64,000 nucleotides of DNA from Pseudomonadota bacterium (GCA_026398735.1 JAPLSH010000014.1:62001-126000); one strand, 5' to 3'. Positions 8,709-17,960 are shown, numbered from the stretch's first letter. The notes: generated by a model not told the origin, from the sequence alone. Numbers and translations: made by a program.

Positions 8709-9646
8709 GACTTGCTCTGCACCAGTTGTACGAAGATTTCCTCTAGTGAGCTCTGCTGCGTTTGCAGGTCCCGCACTGCAATAGCTGCGCTGCTGAGTAT
8801 CTGCAGCAGCTGGGCGGTTTCGGCACCGCTGATGTCCTGAGAAAAGTTGCAATGCAGGGTCATACCATCAGCTGCCAGTGTGGGTGCCCACGGGGCCAGT
8901 GCTGCAGGCAGCTGCTGCAGGGGTGACATCAGGCGCAGCACCAGCTGACGCTGACCCATGCGCCGTATCAGCGAGTGTGTTTCCTCGACCAGCACCAGTT
9001 CGCCTTTGTGGATGACGCCGACACGATCGGCGATCTGCTCGGCTTCTTCGATGTAGTGCGTGGTCAGCAGGATGGTCACCCCCTGATCCCGCAGGCCACG
9101 CACCACATTCCAGATGTCGCGACGCAGCTCTACATCAACGCCCGCCGAAGGCTCATCCAGAAACAACACGCGTGGCTCATGCACCAGAGCCTTAGCGATC
9201 AACACGCGGCGCTTCATGCCGCCTGACAGTTGCGAGACGCGTGTGTCGCGCCTGTCCCACAGCGCCAGACTGCGCAGCACCTGTTCGAGCTTGGCCGGAT
9301 CCGGCTGCAGCCCGAATAAGCCGCGGCTATGGGCGACTGCGGCTTGGACGGTTTCGAAGGCTTCAGTGGTCAATTCTTGGGGGACCAACCCGACCAGTTT
9401 GCGTGCGGTGCGAAACTCGCTCGCAACATTGTGGCCTTCGATGTGGACGCTGCCGCTGGTGGCATTGACCAGTCCGCAGGCAATGCCGATGAGTGTGGTT
9501 TTGCCGGCCCCGTTGGGGCCTAGCAGGGCGAATATTTCGCCGCGCGGGATCTGCAGGCTGATGCCACGCAGGGCGTGGTGACCCGCTTTATAGGTCTTGC
9601 TCAGGGTCTGGATGTCCAGCGCGATGGGGCGCATTAGGTCTGTCAT
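8705..9646 (-). CDS. yadG: ABC transporter ATP-binding protein (YadG-like)
   Basis: A 313-aa ATPase subunit. It contains Walker A GPNGAGKTT (about residue 42), a Q-loop LVPQE, the signature LSGGMKRRVLIAKAL, Walker B VLFLDEPSAGVD and switch His in TTHYIEEAE. The phrase GVDVELRRDIW is characteristic of the YadG/DrrA-like exporter ATPases. The start at 9646 (MTDLMRPIALD) is preferred; a longer frame runs upstream but would overlap the promoter of the divergent peptidase gene. The permease gene overlaps its stop by 4 bp. Only about 50 bp separate this start from the divergent M1 peptidase start, so the two promoters must overlap. Confidence 0.9.
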   Translation of the reverse strand: MTDLMRPIALDIQTLSKTYKAGHHALRGISLQIPRGEIFALLGPNGAGKTTLIGIACGLVNATSGSVHIEGHNVASEFRTARKLVGLVPQELTTEAFETVQAAVAHSRGLFGLQPDPAKLEQVLRSLALWDRRDTRVSQLSGGMKRRVLIAKALVHEPRVLFLDEPSAGVDVELRRDIWNVVRGLRDQGVTILLTTHYIEEAEQIADRVGVIHKGELVLVEETHSLIRRMGQRQLVLRLMSPLQQLPAALAPWAPTLAADGMTLHCNFSQDISGAETAQLLQILSSAAIAVRDLQTQQSSLEEIFVQLVQSKS

Positions 9647-9698
9647 TTCGCTAGAGTACGGCAGCCGCGCGTTGTTACGCACCTGTGGGGAGAGAAAC

Positions 9699-11618
9699 AT
9701 GTCGACACTCTTGCGTCTGTTGCCCTTGATCGCTTGTGCCTTGCTTGCTGGCTGCAGTGGCAAGTCCCCCAGCTCGGTAACACCGACCCGACAGGTGGCG
9801 CCGGTACTGGCGGACGAAACGGCGCGCGATGTGCACTCCTATGCCCAGCCACTGTCAGCACGCGTGCAGCACGTAGACCTGGACCTGACGGCTGACTTTG
9901 CCGCCAAGACCTTGGCCGGCACTGCGTCGCTGGATCTAGAGGTCCAGCCCGGTGTTACCGAAGTGCTGCTCGATACGCGAGATCTGAACATTGAGTCAGT
10001 CCAAGACGCTGCAGGAAAAGCGCTGCCTTGGGTGCTGGCGCAGCCGGATGCAGTGCTGGGTGCCAAACTCACCGTCACTGTGGGCAGCGCGCGTCGCATC
10101 ACAGTGCGCTATCGCACTAGTCCCACCGCCGCCGCACTGCAGTGGCTAACGCCCGCCCAGACCGCGGGGAAACAGCATCCTTATCTGTTTAGTCAGGGCG
10201 AAGCCATCTTAACGCGCACCTGGGTGCCAACCCAGGACAGCCCAGGTATCCGTCAGACCTGGACCGCTAAAATCACTGCCCCTGAAGCGCTGCGGGTCGT
10301 GATGAGCGCCGAGCAGCAGACCCCCGAAGGCGAGCGCGTTGCCGATGCGCGCGTCTGGCGCTTTGCAATGGATAAGCCGGTGGCGCCCTATCTCATCGCC
10401 ATTGCCATCGGTGACATCCAGTTCAAGTCCTTGGGTCAGCGCACGGGCGTGTACACCGAACCGGTCATGCTGGATGCAGCGGCCGCAGAGCTTGAAGACG
10501 TGGAGCGCATGGTCGAGGCCGCCGAATCTTTGTATGGCCCCTATCGCTGGGGTCGCTATGACTTGCTGGTGCTGCCGCCATCGTTTCCGTTCGGTGGCAT
10601 GGAAAACCCGCGACTGACCTTTGCCACGCCCACTATTCTGGCAGGGGATAAATCACTGGTGAGTCTGGTGGCTCACGAACTGGCGCACAGCTGGTCGGGC
10701 AATCTTGTGACCAACGCCACGTGGGCCGATTTCTGGCTCAACGAAGGCTTCACCACTTACTTCGAGAATCGAATCATGGAGCGCGTCTACGGGCCAGACG
10801 CAGCGCTGATGCTGCGTCATTTGGGTTGGCAGGGCCTGCAGTCCCAGTTGACTTCGCTATCCGCCAAGGCAGCAGCCGACACGCGTCTGCACATCGATCT
10901 GGCCGGCCGCGATCCCGATGACGGTATGACCGATATTGCCTATGAGAAGGGCGCTGCCTTTCTGCGCAGTATTGAGGCGGCTGCGGGGCGCGAGCGATTT
11001 GATCTCTATCTGCGTGGCTATTTCGATCGCCATGCCTTTTCGCCCCAGACCACAGCAGGCTTTCTGCGTGACTTGAACGAACACCTGTTGGCCGCTGACG
11101 AAACGCTGGAAGCTCGCATCAACACTCGTGCTTGGGCCTATGACACCGGTCTGCCGCAAACCGCCGTCGCACCGCAGTCACCGCGGTTTGCGCAACTCGA
11201 TGCAGTGGCTGCGCAGTTCGCTGCGCGCGGCGCCGTAGCCTTGGGCGAGGTCAAAGGCTGGAACACCGCCGAGCGTGTGTATCTGTTGCAGAGCTTGCCG
11301 CGCAAGCTCTCCGCGGCGCGTTTGCAGGAGCTCGACACGGCGATGGGGCTGTCTGCAACGCACAACAGCGAAGTGCGCTTTGCTTGGTTGCGCCTGGCCA
11401 TTGCCAACCGCTATTCGCCGGCAGTGCCGCAACTGGAGGCGTTTTTGGGCGAGATGGGTCGTCGCAAGTTCGTTCTGCCCTTGTTCACTGACTTGATGGG
11501 ACAGGGCGAGTGGGGCAAGCCCATTGCGCAGCGTGTTTATGCCGCTACTCGTTCTGGCTATCACTCGGTGACTGTGGGCAGTGTCGACAAAGTAGTACCT
11601 CTGCCCAGCGCGCACTGA
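9699..11618 (+). CDS. M1-family metallopeptidase lipoprotein (leukotriene A4 hydrolase/aminopeptidase-like)
   Basis: A 639-aa zinc aminopeptidase. The start at 9699 follows GGGGAGAG and gives a lipoprotein signal (LLPLIACALLAGC), so the enzyme is predicted to be exported and lipid-anchored, unlike cytosolic PepN. The substrate-binding motif GGMEN is at about residue 298, the zinc motif HELAHSW at about 326 and the third zinc ligand in NEGFTTYFE at about 349. The C-terminal part is a helical-repeat domain typical of leukotriene A4 hydrolase-like members (RFAQLDAVAAQF onward). It should trim N-terminal residues from peptides in the periplasm. It sits alone, divergent from the YadGH-like genes and convergent with the DUF938 gene. 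Confidence 0.9.
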   Translation: MSTLLRLLPLIACALLAGCSGKSPSSVTPTRQVAPVLADETARDVHSYAQPLSARVQHVDLDLTADFAAKTLAGTASLDLEVQPGVTEVLLDTRDLNIESVQDAAGKALPWVLAQPDAVLGAKLTVTVGSARRITVRYRTSPTAAALQWLTPAQTAGKQHPYLFSQGEAILTRTWVPTQDSPGIRQTWTAKITAPEALRVVMSAEQQTPEGERVADARVWRFAMDKPVAPYLIAIAIGDIQFKSLGQRTGVYTEPVMLDAAAAELEDVERMVEAAESLYGPYRWGRYDLLVLPPSFPFGGMENPRLTFATPTILAGDKSLVSLVAHELAHSWSGNLVTNATWADFWLNEGFTTYFENRIMERVYGPDAALMLRHLGWQGLQSQLTSLSAKAAADTRLHIDLAGRDPDDGMTDIAYEKGAAFLRSIEAAAGRERFDLYLRGYFDRHAFSPQTTAGFLRDLNEHLLAADETLEARINTRAWAYDTGLPQTAVAPQSPRFAQLDAVAAQFAARGAVALGEVKGWNTAERVYLLQSLPRKLSAARLQELDTAMGLSATHNSEVRFAWLRLAIANRYSPAVPQLEAFLGEMGRRKFVLPLFTDLMGQGEWGKPIAQRVYAATRSGYHSVTVGSVDKVVPLPSAH

Positions 11619-11644
11619 GCTGCCTTGGCGACGGCACCAGGCCG

Positions 11645-12250
11645 TCAGCCGGCAAACGTCAGCAGCAGATTGTTGGCCGGCATCTGCTCCACCATCAGTC
11701 GTCGCAGACCGTGGCGCGCGGCTTCGCGCGTCACTACATCCAAATCGCGCAGGCCCCACTGTGCATTGCGACTGCGCAGTGAGGCATCAAAGTCCAAATT
11801 GCTGGCGGCTGTGGCCACGCCGGCTTGCAGATAGGGCCCATACAGCAGCAGCAAGCGTGGCCCGTGTGGATTCAAGGCTGTCGCTGCGCCGGTCATCAGT
11901 GCCTCTGTAGCGCTCCACGGGGCGATATGGATGAGGTTGATGGCCAGAACGGCATCGTGCTCGTGACCTACGCCCCAGTCGCTCTGGTGCACATCCAGAG
12001 GCAGCGGGGGCAGGACGTTAGTCAGGGGTGGATGGGCGCAGCGCTGCCGGATAGATTCGAGCAGGCTGGGATCGGCGTCGGTGGGTTGCCACCGCGTGTG
12101 TGGCAGGGCGGCAGCAAAGTGCGCCACGTGCTGCCCGGTACCGGAGGCGATCTCCAGCACCGAGGCTTGCTCCGGCAGCAGCATGGATAGCTGCTGCAGG
12201 AGAGCTTGCTTGTTGCGCTCGGCCGCGGCGGAGGCAGGAACCTGCGTCAC
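11645..12250 (-). CDS. DUF938 SAM-dependent methyltransferase-like protein
   Basis: A 201-aa cytoplasmic protein of the DUF938 family. It begins with the family N-terminus (SAAAERNKQALL) and has the glycine-rich SAM-binding motif VLEIASGTGQHVAHFA near residue 31, then INLIHIAPWSATEALM near residue 105, all conserved in the family. The start codon is GTG at 12250; no ATG lies nearby in frame. It is 15 bp downstream of the DUF6152 gene on the same strand and may be co-transcribed with it. The methyl acceptor is unknown for this family. Confidence 0.88.
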   Translation of the reverse strand: MTQVPASAAAERNKQALLQQLSMLLPEQASVLEIASGTGQHVAHFAAALPHTRWQPTDADPSLLESIRQRCAHPPLTNVLPPLPLDVHQSDWGVGHEHDAVLAINLIHIAPWSATEALMTGAATALNPHGPRLLLLYGPYLQAGVATAASNLDFDASLRSRNAQWGLRDLDVVTREAARHGLRRLMVEQMPANNLLLTFAG

Positions 12251-12265
12251 AGCCTGCGCAACGGG

Positions 12266-12682
12266 TTACTTGCCTTCGGCCTGCTGCTGGATCTTGGCGG
12301 CGTCGAGCGAGCGCGACACCATGCCGAAGTGAGTGCCACCGGCCAAATCGGCCGACACCACATAGCCGCCATCAGCACCATTCTTGAGCGGTGCAACGTT
12401 GATGGTGATGACATCACCCTCGTTGACCATGCCCTTGCGGTAACCATTGCGGTACATGTTGTTGGTGCTGTGGCCTTCAAACTCTACCAGGCGTTCGCCC
12501 TTGGCATCCTTCACGCGCAGTATCAGCTGCATGTGCGGGTTGATGGCGCGAAAGTGCGTGACAGTGCCCTTGATGGGCACCTGCTTGGTGAAGTCGAACT
12601 GCACCGCCGAGTGGTGCGCACTGGCTGAGGTAGCGAGCGCTGCAACGGCGACGCTGCTGACGAGTACTAGGAACTTGTTCAT
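12266..12682 (-). CDS. Secreted DUF6152-family protein (copy 1)
   Basis: A 138-aa exported protein. A signal peptide (about residues 1-22, ending ASA) is followed by the family hallmark HHSA and then a small beta-rich domain with HFRAINPHMQLILRV and a late VITINVAPLKNGADGG segment. It resembles the second copy at 17519-17935, which also starts HHSAN and has SNPHIWIQVMV. In both places the DUF6152 gene follows a 230-245 aa secreted protein gene, and the two pairs flank the TonB-dependent receptor. The function of DUF6152 is not established. The gene order here suggests an envelope role connected to whatever the receptor takes up, which is inference. Confidence 0.85.
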   Translation of the reverse strand: MNKFLVLVSSVAVAALATSASAHHSAVQFDFTKQVPIKGTVTHFRAINPHMQLILRVKDAKGERLVEFEGHSTNNMYRNGYRKGMVNEGDVITINVAPLKNGADGGYVVSADLAGGTHFGMVSRSLDAAKIQQQAEGK

Positions 12683-12715
12683 GTGAATTTCTCCGGAAAG
12701 TGGCCTTGCGGGCCG

Positions 12716-13453
12716 TCAGGGAACAGCAACACCGGCTTTCTTGGCGATCTCTGCAAGACGCGCATTCCAGCCTTCTTCGGCGCACTCATAGGGCAGCAGT
12801 CGCCCATTAGGAACCTGCGCCCAACGCTTCTGTGCCGTCACCGGCGCGGAATAGAACTTAGGGTCGGTCAGTGTCATGTCTGCCACCAGTACGCGACGAC
12901 CCTTGTCGTCGAGCTTGGGCTCTAGGTGGTAGCGCTCGACAACCTTGGCTTCATCCGAATGGGCGAAGCGCTGGTCTATCTGTTCGACCAGGTTGTCGGT
13001 CTCGACGACCAGCGTATCGCCTTCCCAACGTCCAGAGGAATAGCCGTTGCGACCCGGTACGCGATCTTCCTGCGCCGCATTGCGCGCGCCGAAGTAGACA
13101 CGACGGGCTTCGTTGTGGGCTTCGTACACGATGTTGATCTGCTCTTCGCGCTGCAAAATCTCCATCGGGTAACCACCGGAGCCGAGCATGGAGCCCGGCA
13201 GACCCGTGCCCAGGCACCAGCCCCCGGGCGTCTCGCCCAGCGGCTGTACCAGCTTGTTATAGGCATCCACGCGGGCCTTGGGCCCCGGCAGTATTGGCAG
13301 CACTACATTGGCTGCGGTGTTGGTCGTGCCGCCCATGGCCGGCGCGCCGGCATTGGTCCACACCCCCGTGAAGTCCGGGTGTGTGGGTGCTGCGGCCAGT
13401 GCCACGCCCGTCAGCAGCGTGGCAGCGACTGCCAGTGAGAGTTTGCGCATCAT
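12716..13453 (-). CDS. Secreted protein of unknown function, paralogue A of a receptor-linked family
   Basis: A 245-aa protein with a clear signal peptide (about 1-21, ALAAA). The mature part contains DFTGVWTNAG, a central YPMEILQREEQI, NGYSSGRWEGDTLVVET, HSDEAKVVERYHL and a C-terminal YECAEEGWN. All these blocks recur in the gene at 16765-17499, so the two are paralogues. I do not recognise a named domain; the block layout resembles uncharacterised proteins often seen near DUF6152 and TonB receptors. The start is either of two adjacent ATGs (13453 or 13450); I use the first, with AGAGG ten bases upstream. It lies 25 bp downstream of the receptor gene and 33 bp upstream of DUF6152, consistent with a receptor-led operon. 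Confidence 0.75.
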   Translation of the reverse strand: MMRKLSLAVAATLLTGVALAAAPTHPDFTGVWTNAGAPAMGGTTNTAANVVLPILPGPKARVDAYNKLVQPLGETPGGWCLGTGLPGSMLGSGGYPMEILQREEQINIVYEAHNEARRVYFGARNAAQEDRVPGRNGYSSGRWEGDTLVVETDNLVEQIDQRFAHSDEAKVVERYHLEPKLDDKGRRVLVADMTLTDPKFYSAPVTAQKRWAQVPNGRLLPYECAEEGWNARLAEIAKKAGVAVP

Positions 13454-13478
13454 TCTCGTAAGTCCTCTGGCAGTGCCG

Positions 13479-16400
13479 TTAGTAGCTGAAGCGAACGCCG
13501 ATACGCCCGTACCGGCCAATCTGGTCGAAGTAGACCGGGTTGGTGGGGTAGGTGGTGCTGGGCGCTGCCGGCGGTGTCTTGCCGAACAGGTTGTTGACCG
13601 ACAGGAACACCTGCAACTTCGTGGAGCCTTCCTGACGCAGGTTGTAGCTGCTATTGAAGTTGAAGTAGGTGGCGCTCTTGACGATGTTGTCGTTGATGGG
13701 CGACCTCAATACGCCATCGACGGTCGTCTGCTTGGTGATATCTATGGTGCTGTAAAGCGGATCATCCGGACCAATGTTGGTAACGCTGAACAGGCCTTCA
13801 GGGATGTAGCGCATCGACAGCGTGGCCGACATCGGGCCGGTGCTGTAGGTGGCAAAGGCGTTGAACAGCCACTCGCTGATGCCGCCGCCCGAGCCGGTTG
13901 CACCGACCTGGTCCGTGACCACACCGAACAGGTTGGTCGAGCTTTCCAGTGTCTTGGTGGCCAGCAGTCGCAGGCTCAAGTCGCCAGAGAGTCCGTCAGA
14001 CACCATGTTGAGCGGCAGCCGGTAATCAGCCTCAAAGTCCATGCCGCGCGTGTTCAACGACTGCAGGTTGACGTTGGCATTGCGGATCTCGGTGAGTGTG
14101 CCCTTGGTATTACCTGCGGCATCCGTGGCAAAACCGATCAGGTCGCAGAAGTTCGTTTCGTTGAACTTGTAGCAACGGTCGATGATGTTCTGGCCACCGG
14201 GCGCGCCGATGTAGCCGTCGACCTTGATGTCGTAGTAGTCGGCCGAGAAGCGCACGCGGCCGATCTTGTCCCAGCTGGGCTGCAACACCAGACCAATGGT
14301 GGTGGTGTGTGCAGTTTCCGGATTCAACGCCGGGTTGCCGCCCGCCAAGCCTGCAGGGAACTGCGAGGCATTGCTGGCCCAAGGGTTGGCGTAGGACGTG
14401 AAGTTGCTGGCGCTGGCCTGGAACAACTCGTTGAAGTTGGGAGCACGGATGTCCTGCGAACGGGTCACGCGTACGCGCGCCCAGTCGGTCAGATCCCACA
14501 ACAGACCCACCTTCCAAGCAGTGGCATCGAACTTGTTCGACGATGCCGCCTGATTGAAGCCGCCGAAGCCGTCGAACTTGTACTGCGTCTGGCGGATGGC
14601 GGCGTTGATCGACGCATCCTGTACCAGCGGCTGGTTCTTCAGCAGCGGCAGGTTGACCTCTGCGTAAGCCTCAACCACGTCCTGCTTGGCGTTGTAGTCG
14701 GCGCCGAAGTTCTGGAAATACACGAACGAGTTGGACAGTGTGTCGTGCACCAGCGACGTGGAATCGCGGCGGTATTCAGCACCGGCAGCAACCGCCAGCG
14801 GGCCGGCCCACAGGTCCAACACATCGCCCTGCACGTTAGCTGCGGCCACGTGCTGGCTGATCTTGATCTCTTCGGTCAGCGTCCGATACACGTAATCGAG
14901 TGCTGCCTTGGAAGCCTGACCACCGAACGGATTGAAAGGCACGCAGCCCGCAGCTGCAGCCGCCAGCGCTGCATTGGTGCTGATGCTGGCGCGGCAGACG
15001 ATGCGACGCTGTGCTGCCGGCAGGGCCGCATCGGCGGGGTTGTACACGGCGTCGGTCGCCCAGTACCAATAGGCCAGCGACCCGGCATTGTTGGCGCCGC
15101 CGCTGCCGGGCTTGTTGACGACGCGTGTGGCACCTGTGGCCAGATTGTCAGCCACCTCTTGATGGCGCGAGGTCTCTGCGTACTGGTAGTAAGTGTCCCA
15201 CTTCCAGCTGCCGGCCAGCTTGCCGTCCAGACCAAAGGTGATGCGCTTGGTCTCTGCAGACGAAGCGGATTCGCCGCGGCGCTGACCCAGCACTGCCAGG
15301 TTGAAGGCGCCGGTGCCGTAGGTGCCGGTGGTGGCTGTGGTACCGGGACGCACAACACCAGGCGTTGCCGTGGCGGCAGGCGCACCGGGGATCAGCGCGC
15401 GGATCGCATCGGGGATAAACGGATTATCGGTAAACATGGGCAGTGCGCCGCCGAAGTAGCGCGACTGCAGTGTGGAGCCGGCCACATGACCAAATGAACC
15501 TTCGATGAAACCGTGCAGCGTGTCGCTGAAGTCATAATCTGCATGGCCGTAGCTGGTGTAGCGCTCCACCGGCACCATCAGCTGTGTGGTGGTCATACCC
15601 GAGACGACATCGCCGCCGATGGCGTTGGTGCCCTGCGCAGGGCTACCCAAGGTGTAAGCAACCGGCTGGCCGGCGGCATTGAAAGTGACGCCACCGGTCG
15701 TGCCGGTATTGCCGAACATGCCGCGGATCGCGGCGGTTGCGGCAGTACCGTTATTGATGAAGTTGATGACGCCGTATTGATTGGCTTGGAAGCCGCCGCC
15801 CACATCGCTGCGCACCAGATACGACTTGCCAGCCACCGCACCGGTGCCCAAGTTCGTAACAACCTGCCCACCCACGCACCAGGAGCGTGTAAAGCAGTCG
15901 CCGATGCCGTCCTGGCGGTCGTATTCGCCGCCGACGATGAAGTGGCCGCGACCGCCGGCAAAGTCGTCACCACCGGCCAAGGCCAAGTGATAGTTGGTGC
16001 CGTCATTCCACTGCGACTGACCGATGTCAGCCTGGCCTTTGATGCCCTGCAGCTTCTTGTTGAGCACGATGTTGACCGCACCTGCGACAGCATCGGAGCC
16101 ATAGGCTGCCGAGGCGCCGCCGGTGACCACGTCGGTACGCTCGACCAGGCCGCTGGGGATCAGGTTGAGGTCGACGGTGCCTTCACGCGTGACCGGCGCA
16201 AAACGGCGGCCATCGACCAGCACCAGATTGCGGTTCACGCCCAGGCCGCGCAGGTTCACGATCTGCGCGCCGACGTTGAAGCTGCCCCAGCCGTTGTTGG
16301 TGGGGGTGTTGGTGGCCTTGAAGGCCGGCAGCTGGCTGATAGCGGCACCGAGGTTGGTGACGTTGAGCCTCTCGAGTGTTTCGGCGTTGAGCTGTGTCAC

Positions 16401-16580
16401 GGGGGTTGGCGTGCTGAAGCCGGTGGCTGCGATGCGCGAGCCGGTCACCATGACTTCGGTCAGTTCACTGTCTTGCGCCAGGGCGGTGCCCGCCAGGCTG
16501 CAGCCAGCCAGAATGGCTAGAACGCTTGCATGAACTGAAATCGCATTTCGCCGGGCCTGAGTGTACCGTTGAATTTTCAT
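13479..16580 (-). CDS. TonB-dependent outer-membrane receptor
   Basis: A 1033-aa outer-membrane receptor that should import a large or scarce substrate using TonB energy. It has an N-terminal signal (about 1-35, ending ALAQ), a candidate TonB box region (SELTEVMVTGSRI), a plug domain (about 60-170) with VNLRGLGVNRNLVLVDGRR and GGASAAYGSDAVAGAVN, then a long beta-barrel with terminal RIGVRFSY whose final aromatic residue fits barrel assembly. The size and the GASAAYGSDAVAG plug motif match the large sphingomonad/xanthomonad-type receptors used for plant-derived compounds rather than classic siderophore receptors. It leads an operon with the paralogue A gene and DUF6152, and is divergent from a second copy of that pair, sharing a 184-bp intergenic region. 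The gallate-type dioxygenase beyond suggests an aromatic substrate, but this is inference. Confidence 0.92.
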   Translation of the reverse strand: MKIQRYTQARRNAISVHASVLAILAGCSLAGTALAQDSELTEVMVTGSRIAATGFSTPTPVTQLNAETLERLNVTNLGAAISQLPAFKATNTPTNNGWGSFNVGAQIVNLRGLGVNRNLVLVDGRRFAPVTREGTVDLNLIPSGLVERTDVVTGGASAAYGSDAVAGAVNIVLNKKLQGIKGQADIGQSQWNDGTNYHLALAGGDDFAGGRGHFIVGGEYDRQDGIGDCFTRSWCVGGQVVTNLGTGAVAGKSYLVRSDVGGGFQANQYGVINFINNGTAATAAIRGMFGNTGTTGGVTFNAAGQPVAYTLGSPAQGTNAIGGDVVSGMTTTQLMVPVERYTSYGHADYDFSDTLHGFIEGSFGHVAGSTLQSRYFGGALPMFTDNPFIPDAIRALIPGAPAATATPGVVRPGTTATTGTYGTGAFNLAVLGQRRGESASSAETKRITFGLDGKLAGSWKWDTYYQYAETSRHQEVADNLATGATRVVNKPGSGGANNAGSLAYWYWATDAVYNPADAALPAAQRRIVCRASISTNAALAAAAAGCVPFNPFGGQASKAALDYVYRTLTEEIKISQHVAAANVQGDVLDLWAGPLAVAAGAEYRRDSTSLVHDTLSNSFVYFQNFGADYNAKQDVVEAYAEVNLPLLKNQPLVQDASINAAIRQTQYKFDGFGGFNQAASSNKFDATAWKVGLLWDLTDWARVRVTRSQDIRAPNFNELFQASASNFTSYANPWASNASQFPAGLAGGNPALNPETAHTTTIGLVLQPSWDKIGRVRFSADYYDIKVDGYIGAPGGQNIIDRCYKFNETNFCDLIGFATDAAGNTKGTLTEIRNANVNLQSLNTRGMDFEADYRLPLNMVSDGLSGDLSLRLLATKTLESSTNLFGVVTDQVGATGSGGGISEWLFNAFATYSTGPMSATLSMRYIPEGLFSVTNIGPDDPLYSTIDITKQTTVDGVLRSPINDNIVKSATYFNFNSSYNLRQEGSTKLQVFLSVNNLFGKTPPAAPSTTYPTNPVYFDQIGRYGRIGVRFSY

Positions 16581-16764
16581 CGATCGTCCCCCGATTCAAG
16601 GCTCCTCGGTGGGAGCCTGTATGTTTTTGAAAGTGTGCCGGACGGCTAAAAACCAGCGCGCCGCGGGTGCAGACTAGTCCCGTATAGCTGCATCTGTAAA
16701 GCTGACGGCTTGCCGTTGCAGCCACTTCGGGCGAGGATGCGCCACACTTTGCGAGGACAAGACG

Positions 16765-17499
16765 ATGCAGAAGCTGGAGCGATCAATTGTGCTGCTGGGC
16801 TTGGTGCTGTTTGCAGCTCCCGGGCTGGCCCAAGTGCCGGGCACAAAATTGCCCAATGGCGCCATCACACCCGATTGGACTGGTGTGTGGGAGCGTGCTC
16901 AAGGCATCCGCTTCAATCCCACTAACGAGTTGCCGCCGTTCACGCCGGCTTATGCCGAGCGCTATCAAAAGGCCATGGCCGCTCGTGCCCGCGGTGAGGT
17001 GATTGCCGATCCAACTTCCCGTTGCCTGCCACAGGGCATGCCGCGTTTCATGGTGGCCAGTTATCCGCTGGAGATTCTGCAGACTGCCAAGCAGGTCACC
17101 ATCATTGCCGAGTGGTCCAGCCAAGTGCGTCGCATCTTCACTGATGGCCGCAAGGCACCGCCGGATGATGAAGTGGATATCACCTTCAATGGTTATTCGG
17201 TGGGACATTGGGAAGGACAGACCCTGGTGGTCGAGACTAATGGCCTGCGCGGCGACACTAGTTTCGATGCCACGCCGCTAGAGCACAGCGATCAGATCAA
17301 AGTCTCAGAGCGCATCCGCCAGATTGACGCCAATACGCTGGAGGAGGTCATGACGGTGACCGACCCGGTGGCGTTTACCAAGCCGTGGGTGGTCACGCGG
17401 CGCTTCAAGCGCGGCGGGCCCGACTTGCAGATCATGGAATATGTCTGCGAGGAAAATAACCGCGAGATCATTCTGCCCGGCCAGACCAGCAAACCTTGA
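16765..17499 (+). CDS. Secreted protein of unknown function, paralogue B of the receptor-linked family
   Basis: A 244-aa protein with a signal peptide (about 1-23, ending GLAQ). It shares ordered blocks with the gene at 12716-13453: DWTGVWE, YPLEILQ, a Glu-rich strand with RRIF, NGYSVGHWEGQTLVVET, HSDQIKVSERI and a C-terminal MEYVCEENN. The conserved Tyr-x-Cys-x-Glu near the end in both copies is a notable signature. The gene begins 184 bp from the divergent receptor gene and is followed after 19 bp by a DUF6152 gene, the same order as on the other side. No catalytic motif that I know is visible. Function unknown. Confidence 0.78.
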   Translation: MQKLERSIVLLGLVLFAAPGLAQVPGTKLPNGAITPDWTGVWERAQGIRFNPTNELPPFTPAYAERYQKAMAARARGEVIADPTSRCLPQGMPRFMVASYPLEILQTAKQVTIIAEWSSQVRRIFTDGRKAPPDDEVDITFNGYSVGHWEGQTLVVETNGLRGDTSFDATPLEHSDQIKVSERIRQIDANTLEEVMTVTDPVAFTKPWVVTRRFKRGGPDLQIMEYVCEENNREIILPGQTSKP

Positions 17500-17518
17500 A
17501 ACTGACGAGGAACCTGCC

Positions 17519-17935
17519 ATGAAATCCATCGCCTTAAAGATGTCCCTGCTGGCTGCAGCCATCGTTGCCCTGCCTGCAGCAGCGCATCATTCGGCCAATA
17601 TGTTTGACCCCTCCAAGAGTGTGGTGCTCGAAGCTACCGTCAAAGAATTCCAGTGGAGCAATCCGCACATCTGGATTCAGGTGATGGTGCCCAATGCCAA
17701 GGGTGTTGAGCAGGAGTGGTCGATCGAGGGCGGTAGCCCCAATCTGGTCGGTCGTCAGGGCTGGAAGCGTAATTCGTTCAAGCCGGGTGAAAAAGTGACC
17801 ATCACCATCCGTCCGCTGCGCAACGGTGACCCAGGTGGCTCATTTGTGAGTGCGGCGTTCCCGGATGGTCGCAAGCTCGGCAATGGTGCCGGCGTGCTGC
17901 CGGCACCGGGTGCCAAGGAAGCGCCGGCTTACTAA
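17519..17935 (+). CDS. Secreted DUF6152-family protein (copy 2)
   Basis: A 138-aa exported protein with a signal peptide (about 1-21, LPAAA) followed directly by HHSANMFD. It has the DUF6152 core: WSNPHIWIQVMV near residue 45, GRQGWKRNSFKPGEKVTITI near 80, and RNGDPGGSF near 105. It is the same length as copy 1 at 12266-12682. The ATG at 17519 has a GAGGAACCTGCC leader with a good ribosome site. It follows paralogue B closely and is convergent with the dioxygenase gene, 25 bp away. Confidence 0.85.
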   Translation: MKSIALKMSLLAAAIVALPAAAHHSANMFDPSKSVVLEATVKEFQWSNPHIWIQVMVPNAKGVEQEWSIEGGSPNLVGRQGWKRNSFKPGEKVTITIRPLRNGDPGGSFVSAAFPDGRKLGNGAGVLPAPGAKEAPAY

Positions 17936-17960
17936 GCCAGCGCATCCTAAGGCCGGCGGC

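Noticed and set aside
13278-15497. Long open frame of 739 codons on the plus strand opposite the TonB receptor
   Set aside because: It lies wholly antisense to a clear receptor gene, has no domain or ribosome site, and arises from GC-rich codon bias.
15513-16520. Open frame of 335 codons antisense to the receptor N-terminus
   Set aside because: Same reason; the receptor's plug and signal peptide on the other strand are unambiguous.
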